A stretch of DNA of 64,000 nt from Mesaphorura yosii (lineage: Eukaryota > Arthropoda > Collembola > Poduromorpha > Tullbergiidae), in NCBI GenBank assembly GCA_009869945.1, contig WIXG01000171.1:1-64000 (forward strand), given 5' to 3'. The position numbers were made by a program, and so were the translations under genes. Under the pieces are notes generated by a model. It was not told where the DNA came from and searched no databases. It saw nothing but the letters and a program-made list of their open reading frames with translations. Shown one piece after another: positions 22,366 to 34,500 of this stretch; positions within the stretch are counted from its first letter, which is position 1; the number at the start of each line of letters is the position of its first letter.

Positions 22366-24613
22366 TTAGTACATGGATTCCTTCTGCGGAATCAGTCCGC
22401 AATCGCAATCCAGCCTCCCGATAAATTCCTCGACAACCGGCTGCAAATGGTGAAACCGTTGAACGCCTTCTTCATCTTCCGCGTCAGCCACGTACTCCTT
22501 CCACACTCCATCGACGATTGGCGCAATCAGTTTCCGTTCTTTCCGCTTACAATTTTGGAACAGTTCGAGAAAGGGTTCAATTTGGCCCAACGCAGTTGCG
22601 AAAACTGCTCGTCTCAGTGGCTTGTTCTCAGCTTTGGCAAGCATCTCCAAAATTGGCTCATGATAGAGGGGATTCGTAGCAATCGCCATCGAGCTGTTGG
22701 CGACGCCGCCGGTACTTTCTTCCCAAATGATAAAACTCGCATCCTTCAATTCTTTTAATTCCTTTTTGGGAAACCCCAATTCTCTTCCCATTCCGTACAG
22801 AATCAGAACGGGGATTCTCGGCGTATACTTGTTGGTCAGTGCGATAAAGTACAGCAAGCATTCCAATTCTGGTCGTGTATTCAGGCGACTAGTTTTCAAA
22901 TTCAGATTGAGGAGAACGTCAAGTTGAAGGTCTCGACTGCCGACGCCGTCTGCATTTGGAAGTCCCACTTTCTTCAGCATTCCACTCAACCCGCACGATT
23001 CATCTGAGATCATTACAGTGCGAGTTTCAAAGTTGTACTCTTTGACCACAGCTTGAACAAATACTTCCAACGAAACCGGGTACCATTTAAATACGTTATA
23101 AATGGCTTGAATCGCTGTGCAATTTCGTTCATTCAGTTCAGCATTTATTGAGCGAAGCAGTCCATTCTGAAACTGTGGCAGCGTCAAAACACCAAATTCC
23201 AAAACCACATCACTGGACCTATTGCCAGTCACCAGTTCGTTGTGCTCATCCACGCAAAATATGATTTTGAACTTGGGATTACCGAGTACTCCTCCAATTC
23301 GCTCCGCCATGACTCGTGGGCTGTCAAAGTTCTCAAACACGAATGTTGTCACTCGTCCCGTCTTCGCAAGCTTCGCCAAAATTTCTTCCAGTATCTTTTG
23401 CCAACTCGATCTCGAGCTTTCCGCGACAGAAGTGTGCAGCTCCTTGGTAGCGATTCTTTCAAGTTCGGCACAGAATCCCGCGTCTACCAATGTTGAACCT
23501 CTGATACTAATGATATGGTGATAGAATTTGTCGTAGTCTTTAAAATGTTGCTTCAAGAAGTCTACTTTACCGGACAAACGGTTGCCAACAAGTATAACAG
23601 TTTTGTTACTGGCGATCCGCTGATGTAGCTCTCCAGATAGGATGTAAATATCTGGAAATTGGATCTCAAGGTTTATGTTTACAAGGCGTGGAGGAGGAAG
23701 GATGAATGGTTGAGCGATTACTTCTGTCTTGATGGATTTCGTCAGCACATCGCGAATGAAGAAAGGATCCTTGAGTGAACGAAGCACGTAATTTCCTTTA
23801 TTTTGAAGTTTTTCAATTTCCCATGAGAATGCTTGGCGGTACAGGCGATCTACAGGCTTCACGGCAAATATACCCTTCTTTCTGTAGTACTGGTGGCTGG
23901 GGTTAGGAGATACAATAAGGCCCATGCCTTCCGACGAGTAAATTGGCCGATGAATCAATTGAAATGAGTAAAGGCTCCGGCTAACCAAAATCCAGGCCAG
24001 AGTCTGATGAGTTTGAAGACCAAATCTCGAGATCAATCTTGTATCCCGATATACTATCGAATTGTTTCCTTTTATCTCTCGATTTTCCTTTAACGACAGC
24101 CCTGGTCAAAATTTGTACATTTTCTGCATGTTGGCTTTTACAGGCCGCCAATGTCAATTTGAAGCCATTCTCATCAATGTACTTGACAATTCGATCCCAT
24201 GCATCTTCTGCCAAGTATTGAATCAAGAGTTTACTGTTTTTACGGCTGACCATGTAAAACACGTGCTGGAATTTGTCCAACAATTCAATTGCAGTGTCCA
24301 TCAGGAGTGCACGTCTCAATTGGTCCAGATCTTGCTCCAGTTCACCAGAATTATACAGAAATGCCTCGGTCACTTTCTTTGCTTTTTTGTATAGTTTTTC
24401 TGTCGCAGAGCTTCTTACAATCCACTCAACTACCCGAATGCCTGGAACTACCTCTAGACAGTCTACAAAATTTGCCACTCTCTCTGTCGTTCTTGTACTT
24501 CCCAATTCTTCGTTTCGCATGTATTCCGTGTGCGCTTTCAGTTGTTCTTCTGCAAATTCGCAAAAATGCGACACAAAATTACGAAAACGTTCTTTGAAAA
24601 GGTTATCAGACAA
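22366..24613 (-). CDS. P-loop NTPase, STAND/NLR-like (at least two exons)
   Basis: Two overlapping minus-strand frames (24613-23981 and 24036-22366) must be joined by a short intron or shift near 24000; a GTTAGCC donor follows the first frame. The N-terminal 200 residues are helical and charged, without a domain I can name. The second part has a Walker-A-like GNRLSGKV (about 23586-23563), in which the usual Ser/Thr after GK is Val. An hhhhEN segment (TTFVFENFDS) fits a Walker B/sensor region, followed by KIIFCVDE. The size and order fit STAND ATPases, which oligomerise as signalling platforms. The first codon of the long frame is TTG; an in-phase acceptor (CATTTAG) lies just upstream, so a further 5' exon is likely. 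It is divergent from the CARD-DD gene next door. Confidence 0.6.
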
Positions 24614-24932
24614 AATTTCGTTTTGTAATTCGTAAAGATACTAAATGCAAACGTGAGACTCAAATACTGTAAGTAAGCTGGCTGTTCTTGCTAAGCGTTC
24701 GTTAAGCGGACCTCAATTCAACTCCGTAGAAATAAATCTGTGTTTGATGTGTTAAATTCTCATGCTCTTATCTTATCTATCTCGAGTGGACAGTTAACGG
24801 ACAACGGAATGCCAGATAACCCTGCTTAAGCAGGAAACTCCATTGCGCAGCGTCCAACAATTTTGACAACACTCGCCTGCGGATTTCTTTTTGATTCAAC
24901 TCATCGTCGCTGAACCCAATTTTACCTGCGAA
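24614..24932. promoter_or_regulatory. Shared upstream region of the NTPase and CARD-DD genes
   Basis: About 320 bp separate two head-to-head genes with no other coding sequence of note. It may act as a bidirectional promoter. Part of it may be the first exon and intron of the NTPase gene. Confidence 0.4.
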
Positions 24933-25711
24933 ATGTCCAACGAAAAGATTCGTTCCGTGCTGCGTGAAAATAATAACTTGCTGCTGGAAAATTTGAATTC
25001 CGACCCACTGGTGCAGTATCTGTGGATGAAAGGAGTGATTAATGACCGAGACAAAGATATTGTACTATCCGCTCGCACCAGATTCCAACAAAATGGGGAA
25101 CTACTGGATTGCCTACGGAGAAAGTAAGGTTGCATTAATTATGACAATTTAATTCGGCCTAAATTAAAAAATTATTCAGGCCTGACAGCGCCCTAGAACA
25201 CATGATTCACTTTTTGATTGAAGACGGCACTCAACCGCATGTCTTATCAGCTCTCCAGCGTTCCCTCGAGAAACTAGGGTCAGCCAACGACGGAGGCGCA
25301 GCATCGAGCAAAGCGATCCCCAGTGGCGACTTTGTTTTGAATTCAAGAGGAGCTGTCAAAGTTCGGGATTCGGTCCTTAATAACGTCGACGTAATGATGA
25401 ATTGGCGCATCATCAAAGACGATTTCGTCGATACTGCCCTGGATATTTACAATGTGGAAAAAGAACTAAGGGATGGTCAAGTCGGTCCAGCTGTATTGCA
25501 AACTCTTGGATTGTGGATTAGTAGAAGGAGCGGCGAGGCCACATTTGACAAGATGATAAAGATTTTTGAGAAACACAAATGTACCAAATTGATCCGTAAG
25601 GCTTTAACCTTTTGACCTGTTTTACCATCGTTTTACTATTTACTTCATTTACTTGTCTTTGAATTTACAGAAGAAATTAAGGAGCAGAAAGAAGACATTC
25701 GGAAGGCGTAG
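24933..25711 (+). CDS. CARD plus death-domain adaptor (CRADD/RAIDD-like, 215 aa)
   Basis: Three exons: 24933-25123, 25180-25595 and 25671-25711, with GTAAGG donors and TTCAG/TTACAG acceptors and phases that join cleanly. The N-terminal ~90 residues look like a caspase-recruitment domain: a helical bundle with NLLLENLNSDPLVQYLWMKG, then NDRDKD, then a LLDCLRRKP-type helix. The C-terminal ~90 residues fit a death domain, with a DIYNVEK helix and a core LGLWISRRSGEATFDKMIKI like the W-x-x-R-x-G-x-x-A-T-F segment of CRADD. CARD then DD, at about 200 residues, is the layout of CRADD/RAIDD, which links PIDD-type platforms to caspase-2. The assignment is from motif order; sequence is divergent. If exon 3 is not used, the frame stops at 25615. 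Confidence 0.7.
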
Positions 25712-25808
25712 ATAGCAATCAATTGCTGACTTGTTAATCTTTCATTTAACTCCGTATTAAAAGTATTGTGATTGCAAAGAACACTGTACGGAAATACTGA
25801 GCATTTAA

Positions 25809-26298
25809 TTAAGGTCTTCGGGAGACCCACTCCCGAATTCCGTTCGTGCCAAAACACAAGCGACTGATGCGTGCTCAACGCCGGGTAATTGTCCAGGAGT
25901 CCAGGCCGAGCCTCGGTGTGCATCTGCAGGTATGCCGCCACGCAGAGGTCGGCGATCGACAACCGGCTGCTGACTAGGTATTTCGACCTCGTGTGGCCTT
26001 CAATATTGGTCTGCAAGCGAGCCAAGTAGAATGGGAATGTTTCTTCATACAACTTGTGCTCTAGCTTCTTCTTGGTGGGATCCGGGTCCAAGCAGGCCGT
26101 GAATTGCGCAATTCGTAGGTCAACCATCGCCTCGATTAATTCGTCGCATTTGGTCGACTCCCAGTCATTGTCTCCGGCCAGATTGTGGGTGCGACCAAGA
26201 TAACGGAGAATTATTCCCGGTTGGGTGATGATTTCCTCGTTGCCGACGTGGAGAATAGGGAGATTGCCCCACGGAGTGCGTGCAGGGACAAAGAACAC
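25809..26298 (-). pseudogene. Sigma-class glutathione S-transferase, frameshifted and N-terminally incomplete
   Basis: The sequence reads TPWGNLPIL, then QPGIILRYLGRTHNLAG, matching the end of the thioredoxin-fold domain, and continues through the all-helical domain (LSIADLCVAAYL; NYPAL). The expected C-terminal block IREWVSRRP followed by a stop is present at 25841-25809 but in another frame; only about 30 bp separate the frames, too short for an intron. In the uninterrupted frame the protein runs on to 25645, into sequence opposite CARD-DD exon 3. The N-terminal part with the catalytic Tyr could not be found; 26300-26475 has stops in all frames. This looks like a pseudogene, or a gene with an assembly error plus an untraced first exon. 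Confidence 0.65.
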
Positions 26299-26658
26299 TG
26301 CGGTGAGCTGGAGCCGCAGCGGTACAACTCATTCTCTAATAATACTTTGCACTGGTGCACCTGTAATCACGGAATTAATTTCATTACTCCCTGCAGCCAG
26401 TACACCGCAGTTTGCTCAGTTAGACCCTTGACCATCAACACGTTAGAAAAATCAGTGCCGCCACCGTGACATTGCTCGTTGTTCGCGGAATATTTCTGAA
26501 GAGGTGGAAAGGTGTTTGCACAGGGGGAAATGGTGGAAGTGGCCGTAGTTTGACGCAGACAAAGCGCATGACTCTAAACTTTCCACACCAAGCATAAAAG
26601 CATTCAGATTTTGCTCAACAGTCTGATTTCATTTCCTAACTCAAATTAAGCATTAAAT
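26299..26658. other. Intergenic / degenerate region
   Basis: May hold the decayed 5' part of the GST. A CATAAAAG element near 26592 could be the TATA box of the kelch pseudogene. Confidence 0.4.
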
Positions 26659-27859
26659 ATGACGTGTTCGACTCTTTTCAAGGTTTGCATTTGTTGGTTG
26701 CTGGCAGCTGCAGTAGCTGTTTTGGCGGAATCCTGGCCCGTCCTGCGCATGGTGGACACTGGCGCTCGCCTCCCTGCCGCAGTCATTCACCCCACTGCCG
26801 TGTACGACGGACTTGATTCCATCTACTCGATTGGAGGATACGCGAGTGGCTCCTATTGGCTATCAGACGTGACACGCTACTCTTTGACGTCGGGTACCGT
26901 GGAGGCTGTCCACCACTTCCCCAAGGGGCGTCAGGGCGGCGCGTCAGTCGCAACTGGCGATTCCGACGGTGCAGTGCTCTACATTGGCGGCTGGGAATCG
27001 AGTTCCCGTTCTGCGGTCATGACACGTGGCTTTGTGGCAGACATTTACGAAATTTCTGGTCAGGGGAACGTGACACGCGCCGGCAGCCTGCCCCGACGCG
27101 CCGAGGACGTGGCTGCGGTTTGGGATCCGGCACACGGTGCCGCCTACCTGTTTGGTGGCTACACGGAGGTCGGCATCAAGATGAACACCATTTTCCGCTA
27201 GGACCGGGGCACCGAAACAACGACGGAGATGGGTCGCCTTCCTGAAACGCGGTGCTGCGCTACGGCAGTGTGGAACACGGAGGAGGCGGTGTACCTTTTT
27301 GGAGGGTTGACGCCTGACGCTGGAGGACGCGATATTTAGCGCTACGACCCTGCAACGGGGAACCTGACCAAGCTGGAGGTGAGCCTGCACAAAGGGGAAG
27401 GCTCTCCATGCGCCATGTATGCTGGAGGAGGGTGGACGTACATTGTCGGATCCGCCAACGTGTTCCGCTTTCATCCGGACGCCCCTGAAATGGAGCCACT
27501 CCAAGAGCACGACATGTACACGCAGATGGACCAACTCGCGTGCGCCTACGTGCCCAAGCTGAACCGGATGTATGTTCTCGGTGGCAGCGGTCTTTACGGA
27601 AATGAGACGGGGTCCACGTACAGGGATGAGATTCGATACATTGAGCTGAACGGAGAGGAGGAAGTCACAACGACCGCAAAACCACCTCTACACCCCCGAC
27701 TGCAGCGATGGGGCGACCCGAATCCTCCCTGATGTGGAGTGTTGCAGAAGTTTCTACCTTTGCAATGCAGGAGAGGGAACGCGTTTCGAATGTGGCGAGG
27801 GGCAGCAGTTTAACCCTGCGGCGCTCGAGTGTCAGGAGGCCTATTGGATCCATTACTGA
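26659..27859 (+). pseudogene. Secreted kelch-repeat protein with C-terminal CBM14 chitin-binding domain, disabled
   Basis: The ATG at 26659 opens a signal peptide, followed by kelch-type repeats marked by SIGGY, YIGGW, YLFGGY, YLFGGL and VLGGSG, the blades of a beta-propeller. The reading frame is broken by TAG at 27199-27201 and TAG at 27337-27339, yet kelch sequence continues in the same frame after each. A Thr/Pro linker (TTTAKPP) then leads to a CBM14 (peritrophin-A) domain that needs a +1 shift: Cys pattern with ECCRSFYLC, RFEC and ALEC, ending at TGA 27857-27859. Both TAGs stand where an aromatic residue is common in kelch blades. An intact copy would be a secreted chitin-associated protein of cuticle or gut lining. 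AATAAA lies at 28285-28290. Confidence 0.8.
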
Positions 27860-28525
27860 ACTGGACTCGGAGTGGTGGCTGATCATCAATGATTGCTTGT
27901 AATTGATTGGAGGTATCACCGAAGATGAGGCAAACATTTAGAGCCCCAGGATGAATTTTGAGTTGTTGGAGACTGCGCATCACAGACTGTGTTCTGAGTG
28001 AAGCAAGGAAACGAGTCACCTCGTGTGAGATGAACGCAGTAGAATGTTTCACTTTGTTTTTCACAGACTTTTGCCACATGGGGGGTTTGACATCATGTCC
28101 ACGAATTTGCTGCTTTGATGTGCCAAATTCTGTGTGCTATACGCAGGCTACTATTCTATTTTATTCTTTCCGAGCTCTGCATGTGTGACACTAACAGGAT
28201 AACTGTACATAGATGATACGAATGGAACGGATGATTGACAAATGACAATCTGGAAGATCTGGAATCTTGCAGCAGTACACCACAAATAAACTACCCCACG
28301 GCCCTGGAAAATGCGAATGGCCAGAACGTGCTTTAATTTATTTTAATCGATTAATTTGACAATACCGAATACTGTCACATACATACATATCATTTAATAA
28401 ATAATATCATAGTAAAGTAGTGTGACTCAGAAGTGGACCATCTAAATGCTAGAAATTAACACATTTTCTCAAGACGAATTAATCATCATGCAATACAGCT
28501 GACGCCAACGCCAAAAAAGTGTACA
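27860..28525. other. Convergent spacer
   Basis: 3' flank of the kelch relic (AATAAA at 28285-28290) and of the GPCR gene. No coding sequence is recognised. Confidence 0.5.
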
Positions 28526-31500
28526 TTACTGCGATGAGCCCATCACCACCAGTTTCTGGAAGAAGATTTAACATTAGCAAGCTTAAGTTCGTTAATAATG
28601 TTTGCTTAAGGAGTTGAGGCAAGGAGTATTCTGTTCGATGCTTACTTTGTTGGGTTGCGTGAGCCGGTTGGAACTCCTCGTCGACGTGGACTCGCTTTTC
28701 GTGGTCATTTCGACGCGCAGAGTGGAACAACATGAACGACTTGTTAAAACAGACTAAGAAACAATTAGACGTAAGTAATTAAGTCGTACACACAATATTT
28801 GAATGGATAGGACTTACTTTAAACCCTGAACGGTACTTTTTGTTGAAGAACGCATAGAGAATTGGATTAATACAAGAATTTGAGCTTCCCAGCCATTGAG
28901 CCATTGGCGTGAGGGTCCGAATGAGTTGATCCTCCCATTCACTGATGGGCTGTGGACCGAACTTGACTCGAGTGAAGATTGCGTACAGCGGGAGCCAAGA
29001 CAGCGCAAAGAGGATGACGACGACCAGCAGCATTTTGATCACTTTCATCTTGGACCTCTGCACGAGGAGTTCGGTGCTCGCATTCTTTGCTTCCTGTGGA
29101 ATATGGCGCTGGGACACACGCCGGAGGATGAGGGCGTAGCAGATTGTGATCAGGAGCAGCGGGAAGAGGTAGCAGAGGGTCAAATGGGCCACGGCAAAGT
29201 AAATGTTGCCAGCACGGGGCTCGGGCCATTGCTCCAAGCAGACCTAAATGAAAAATACCCGTTTAATTTCAAACCACATATCACTGGCTAGCCATTTGCT
29301 ATTTTGCTGCTTTTTGCTCATTCAATTCTGCTCTTACCAAGAAGTCAGTTTGATTATGCAACGGCTGTAGCTTGAAGAAGATCGCCCAGGGAATGGTGAT
29401 GGACAAGGAAAACGCCCAAATGATGAATATGATGAGTCGACAGTTCCTCGACGAGATCTGACATTTCATCGGATGACAAATTGCGAGGTAGCGCTCAATC
29501 GCAATGGCGATTAGTGTGTCGATGCTCGCCGAGACGCTGACGCCTTGCAAGTACGGAACAATCTTACAGACCCATTCGCCAAGAATCCACGCTGAAAGAT
29601 AGGACGTAACAAGAAAATTAATTAAGAAACGGATCGCGAAGCTCGAAAGACTCGAATACTACTCGATCACGATGGCACTGACTCAATCAGCCGTGCTTCA
29701 AATAACTTCCTATTGCGATTTCTATTCTATTTCCAGGAAAATTACGCTTCACGAATGAGAAATTGAGTTCATCAGATGGAAGAGTGACCTAATTCGATAA
29801 AATACGGCCAGCGTCGCGCATGATGAATGTACGTGGACGCATACACATACTGATTTCTTCCCGTAATTATAGATTACGAAGTATTCTTTCATAACAAAGT
29901 TTGTAGTTTGTAGGAAGCGAAGAAAGTTCGTTCAGGGTTCATTTACTTTCGTGTATGCTTTCACTTTCATTTTCTGCATTGTCCATTGTAGTTTGGCATA
30001 AGCCAGAAAGTAAATAAAAGAGGCTCACGACACACAAAAAACTCAACGAACCTGAACTCGGAATAACACCCACCATTCTTATCGGGTCTTGTAGCACTGC
30101 GAACTGCGATTCTGCGATACGATGCCAAGAAATGAACTCAAGGTTTTCTATTACAAATTACACGCTACGCCACGGTTCAGAGGAAAAGAAAACGTGAGCT
30201 GTCTGCGTCTTCAGAAAAACTCTTTTGACAGTGAAAGCAAAAGTCTAAAAATGGGGTTAAACACTTGGAAAAGGAATCTGAGGGAGTTGCGGGTTGAGTT
30301 TCTGGCGTTTCTGGTTTCTGTACTGGAAGCATATTTCATTATGATGAAATTATTGCGACTTGTGCGCGTCGCGTTCGCTTCAAAACAGGGAAGATGGGTT
30401 TGCCTCGCCAATTCCACATCCGCATCCGCACTTGAATTACGATTTACGAATTACTCTTGCGTACTCTTTTTTTCTCTCACTCTGGAACTCTTAAGCATGA
30501 TTACGAATTTGTGAATTTCAAAATACACTTAACGGTAGCTCGCAAATTACGTCCAATTCAGGCCCGGTTCGAAAAACAGAAATGTATGACACGACAAAGC
30601 AAACGGGCATGCAGTGAGTCGGCGAAGGAGAGACAGGCGATAATCCTTCACGCTAATCTCATGAGACTCATGCAAGCTTTGCAAGCAGCCAAGTCAAAGC
30701 CAGTGCCAGGGTCTCCAGAGACCACCAACACTTGCCTTTGCCAGCTGCCAAAAGAGTTGTCGATGATAATCATCTCGACATCATTACTCTCGACTCGCAA
30801 TGCTGCCCGTGCTTTTTCCCTTTTCAACCCGAATTCATTGTCAGATAATCGCAATCGCAGTCGCAGTCAGCCTGCAACACAACAGAACGCTGCGTGGACT
30901 TTGGACGCTCATAATTCAGTCGGAATCCCAAGCACAAACGTTTGGGCTAGTAAAGAATATCATTAACCTACTTCATTCGAGCTCGCGTCGGCCGACGGAC
31001 GACGGCAGATTTAAATGGAAACTTCCACTTTCTCGTTTCTCGCATTACGCAATGGAGAAGAATTGCATGAATGAACCCATAATCGTATATTATCCTATTA
31101 CGATACAAGGCAAAAGCGAAAGCAGACTCAAAGGCTGGCTTGTCTGATTTGAAATTGTATTTATGGCCATGAAGAAGAGCACGTACGCGTACGCCGGAGT
31201 CATGAGTCCAAGCGCCAAGCCAACCCGTATCGCAATTTATCAAAAGATTTGATCGCGATTTGGATTCACGAACCACGACTCACGGCCAACGACTTACAAG
31301 AATTTACAATTTAAAGATTTCGGCTCGAGTCTGCTTTGAATGGGCACGCACACGACCGCGACGAGAGGCGACACGACGCGCGACCCAAAAATAGCTTTCA
31401 GCGTAGTGCCTGGCGCGTACGGCACGGTGTAGACAAAATAATTCCAAGTTCCAAGCCTGAAAGCAAAAGCACTGAATTTATGAATGACATGTTTACTCTG

Positions 31501-34500
31501 CCACTTCTCTCCTGCTTCAGCTATGATTCCGAAGAAACGCATGCCCGCCTTCCGCCCGCGCTGCGCTATGTCCCTGCCGTGGGTCTTGTCATAATAACAT
31601 TAATAAACTGCGTTTGACAAATCGAGTCCCTGTAATGGAAATGGTAATGATGAAAGTTTTACAACAGCAACGCCACGACAAAAATAACAAGCTGGTAGCT
31701 GCTACACAAATTACATCGTGATTTTGCTCTTTGCTGATCTCATGAGTCGTGTTTTCATTTCATCGAGTTTCGCGTCCGTATCGAATGCTCAATGAGCCGT
31801 TGACAGTAATTTATGACTAATTTTTGGAATTTTGCGTATAATTTCCGAGTTTTGAGCGTGGAAACCCAGATTTTGGGTGTAACAATGCATTTGAGGGTGT
31901 TGTACGTGGATGTCGATTTATGTTGGGCGTTATTTGAGCTTGAATACAACGACGACGATGACATACTCGGAAATCGGTGGTAGATTGTATGATCCAATTT
32001 CGTCAACAGAGTCGGATTTTTATACTATCAAATTGACCCAAATTCAGTCTTTGAAGAGTTTCTTCGTATTGGTTTTCGTTCCGAGCTCAACGCCTTTTAA
32101 TTACTGAGAAAAGACTAATGAAACTCTAACAAAATTAAGATTCGAAAACCTCGACCTTCTTATTAACGATGTGCTCAATGTAATCTAAAATTTTATTTTA
32201 TTTCGTTTGCTTATAGGTTTATGACTCGCCTGTGCGTCAAGTGAAAGTGAAAACCGCGTCCTTGCCCATGAAATTCCTGCCCCTCCCGTTTGGGTCAAGG
32301 CCGTCATAGTCATAGTCATAAGCATTAAATAGTAAAATCCCATCATTAGTCAGACTCATGCCCATAAAAGTACAGACTACAAGATCAAAACTGTAATAAT
32401 CATAATCTTCTACGCTCTACCAACAGGGCTTTCACCTCGGCGTTGTATGGCACAGTAAAAGTAATCCGACATCCGAGGAAAACGGTATTTTACGATCTCC
32501 AGTTCGATATTTTCAATTTGTCATGCCTCTTTGCCTGTGGTGTGGCACGGAATTAACAGCCAATTTATATCCGAGCAGCAGCAGCATGCATTTGGCATGG
32601 GGCGGATCACCGTGGCCGTGACGTGCTATAAACTTTTATTGCCATAAATAACGATGGGGGAAAGTGATAACCATTTATGACATGCGACTGCCGCCGCCGT
32701 GGCTTGGCTTGCCTTGTCGCGAACCGTGCCATGAAAGTGAGGCTGAAAGTGGGAACGATCAGAATCTTTTATAGAGCCTTTCCCTTTGCCTTTCGCCTCG
32801 AGGAAATAGATTCCAAGGAAGATATTAAAAAGAGTCAAGGCGAAGGACTCTGGAAACTGAAATTGGGTGTCGGAAGTCATAAAATAAAGTATTTCCACAT
32901 TCCAAAATATGAAATATGAACGTGCAGTAATTTCAGTGCGTGAAACATGAACTTGAGACTAGAATTCAAATCAGAACAGAATCCAAAGCCTCTCTGCATT
33001 GAATGTGGGTCAACTTTATTATGTCCAGCACTAAAGACATGGTTTAATAGCCACACTTACGTTTGCTCTGCAATAAAATACGCGCCCGCGTCGCTTCGAC
33101 TTACGAGTGATGAGATTGGACAGGAGTGTGACCGGAAGACAGCAGACGAGCACGAGGAGATCGGCCAGCACGAGGTTAAGGAGGAAATAGTCAGTCACCG
33201 ACTTCTTTGACTGGATAATCACGACGGACACGATCGAGTTCCCAAGGAGCCCAAAGATGAAGACAAAAATGTAGATGAGGGAGAGCGTGAGGCTCACCGG
33301 AGCTGAGTACCTCCAGTAAGACTCCATTGTCAGCGGAACCGGCGGGCCGCCGGGCAACGGTATCGGCCCGGTGTGCATTGCTTTGGTGCTGGCGTTTACG
33401 GTAATTGACGTTGATGAGTGTTGCCATTCACTTTTGGAAGACTAACCCTTCACTTTCCTCCACTAAAATTCATGCTAACTTAAAACTGTGGCGTGCTAAT
33501 TTCGTGCACAAATTGCCAAATCGTGAATCTTTCAAATCTCAAGTTTTCTTCACAGAGAAAAGAGGAAGATAATTGCTTCAAAACTTCAAACTTTCAACAA
33601 GACAAGAACAAGAATCGCTTTCATTTTGGCGGCAGGCTCACTTGCGGCTTTCAACTGTACGACGTGGCTCACTTTGCTTTTGCTCTTCGTTCCGATGCAG
33701 AGAAAAGTAGACTGAAGAAAAGTTAAACTTTGTTTTCCGGATTTGGATATTGAGTTTATCCTGCCTGCCTGCCTGAGACTTCGTTATTCCTTACTCGCTC
33801 GAGCCTCGGCCTGAGCATCGAGCATGGCATGCATAAGAGAGTTTGGTTTTGGTTTTGGCTTATGTGAAAAGTTTTGTACACTTTTCCTCCACTACCGCAC
33901 ACGCGGACGTGTACCATAATAAAATCTTATATTATACACGCCACCGCAACAGCAGCAGAAGCAGAAGAAGTATTCATTATTTTCGACTGAGGCGAGTACA
34001 ATGGACGATGATTGCGAACCAGTAATCATATGCGCATTGTGCCAGTTGCCAGTCGAGCTTTTAAAGTGTAAAGTTTTACTTTTACTTTTCATGGCTTTCA
34101 TGGCTATTGTTAATTCGGCACTATTCTGCATTCTCTCATATACAGAACGTCCAGAAAGAAGAAAACTTCTGCCTTGCGTGTGGTTTTCTGAATAATGCGT
34201 TTAAAACTTAATAACCCAGTTTAGTCTTTAGTCCAGTCTACTTTAAGTCCGTGAATGATCGTATTATAATAACAATTGTGGTTGTCGTTGTCGTTTTCGC
34301 GGCCGCCCCACCGAGAAATCGTTGAAATGTTGAGAATGTGAATAATTTCTGCATTGAATTCAATTGAGAGGCTCATAATCGTACAGGGAACAGGGAAATA
34401 GAAGAAAGTGGGACAAAATCTGGGCGGGTTGCGGCTGCTCCGCTTTCAACAAAAGTCGGCACGGTAACAAAGGTAATGATTGTCGTCATCCTCACAAAAT

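Noticed and set aside
26659-27859. Programmed TAG readthrough in the kelch/CBM14 gene
   Set aside because: Two stops plus a separate frameshift are more simply explained by pseudogene decay or assembly error; no readthrough context or structure was seen.
30122-30966. Plus-strand ORFs inside the GPCR intron
   Set aside because: Low-complexity composition, no domain and no splice or promoter context.
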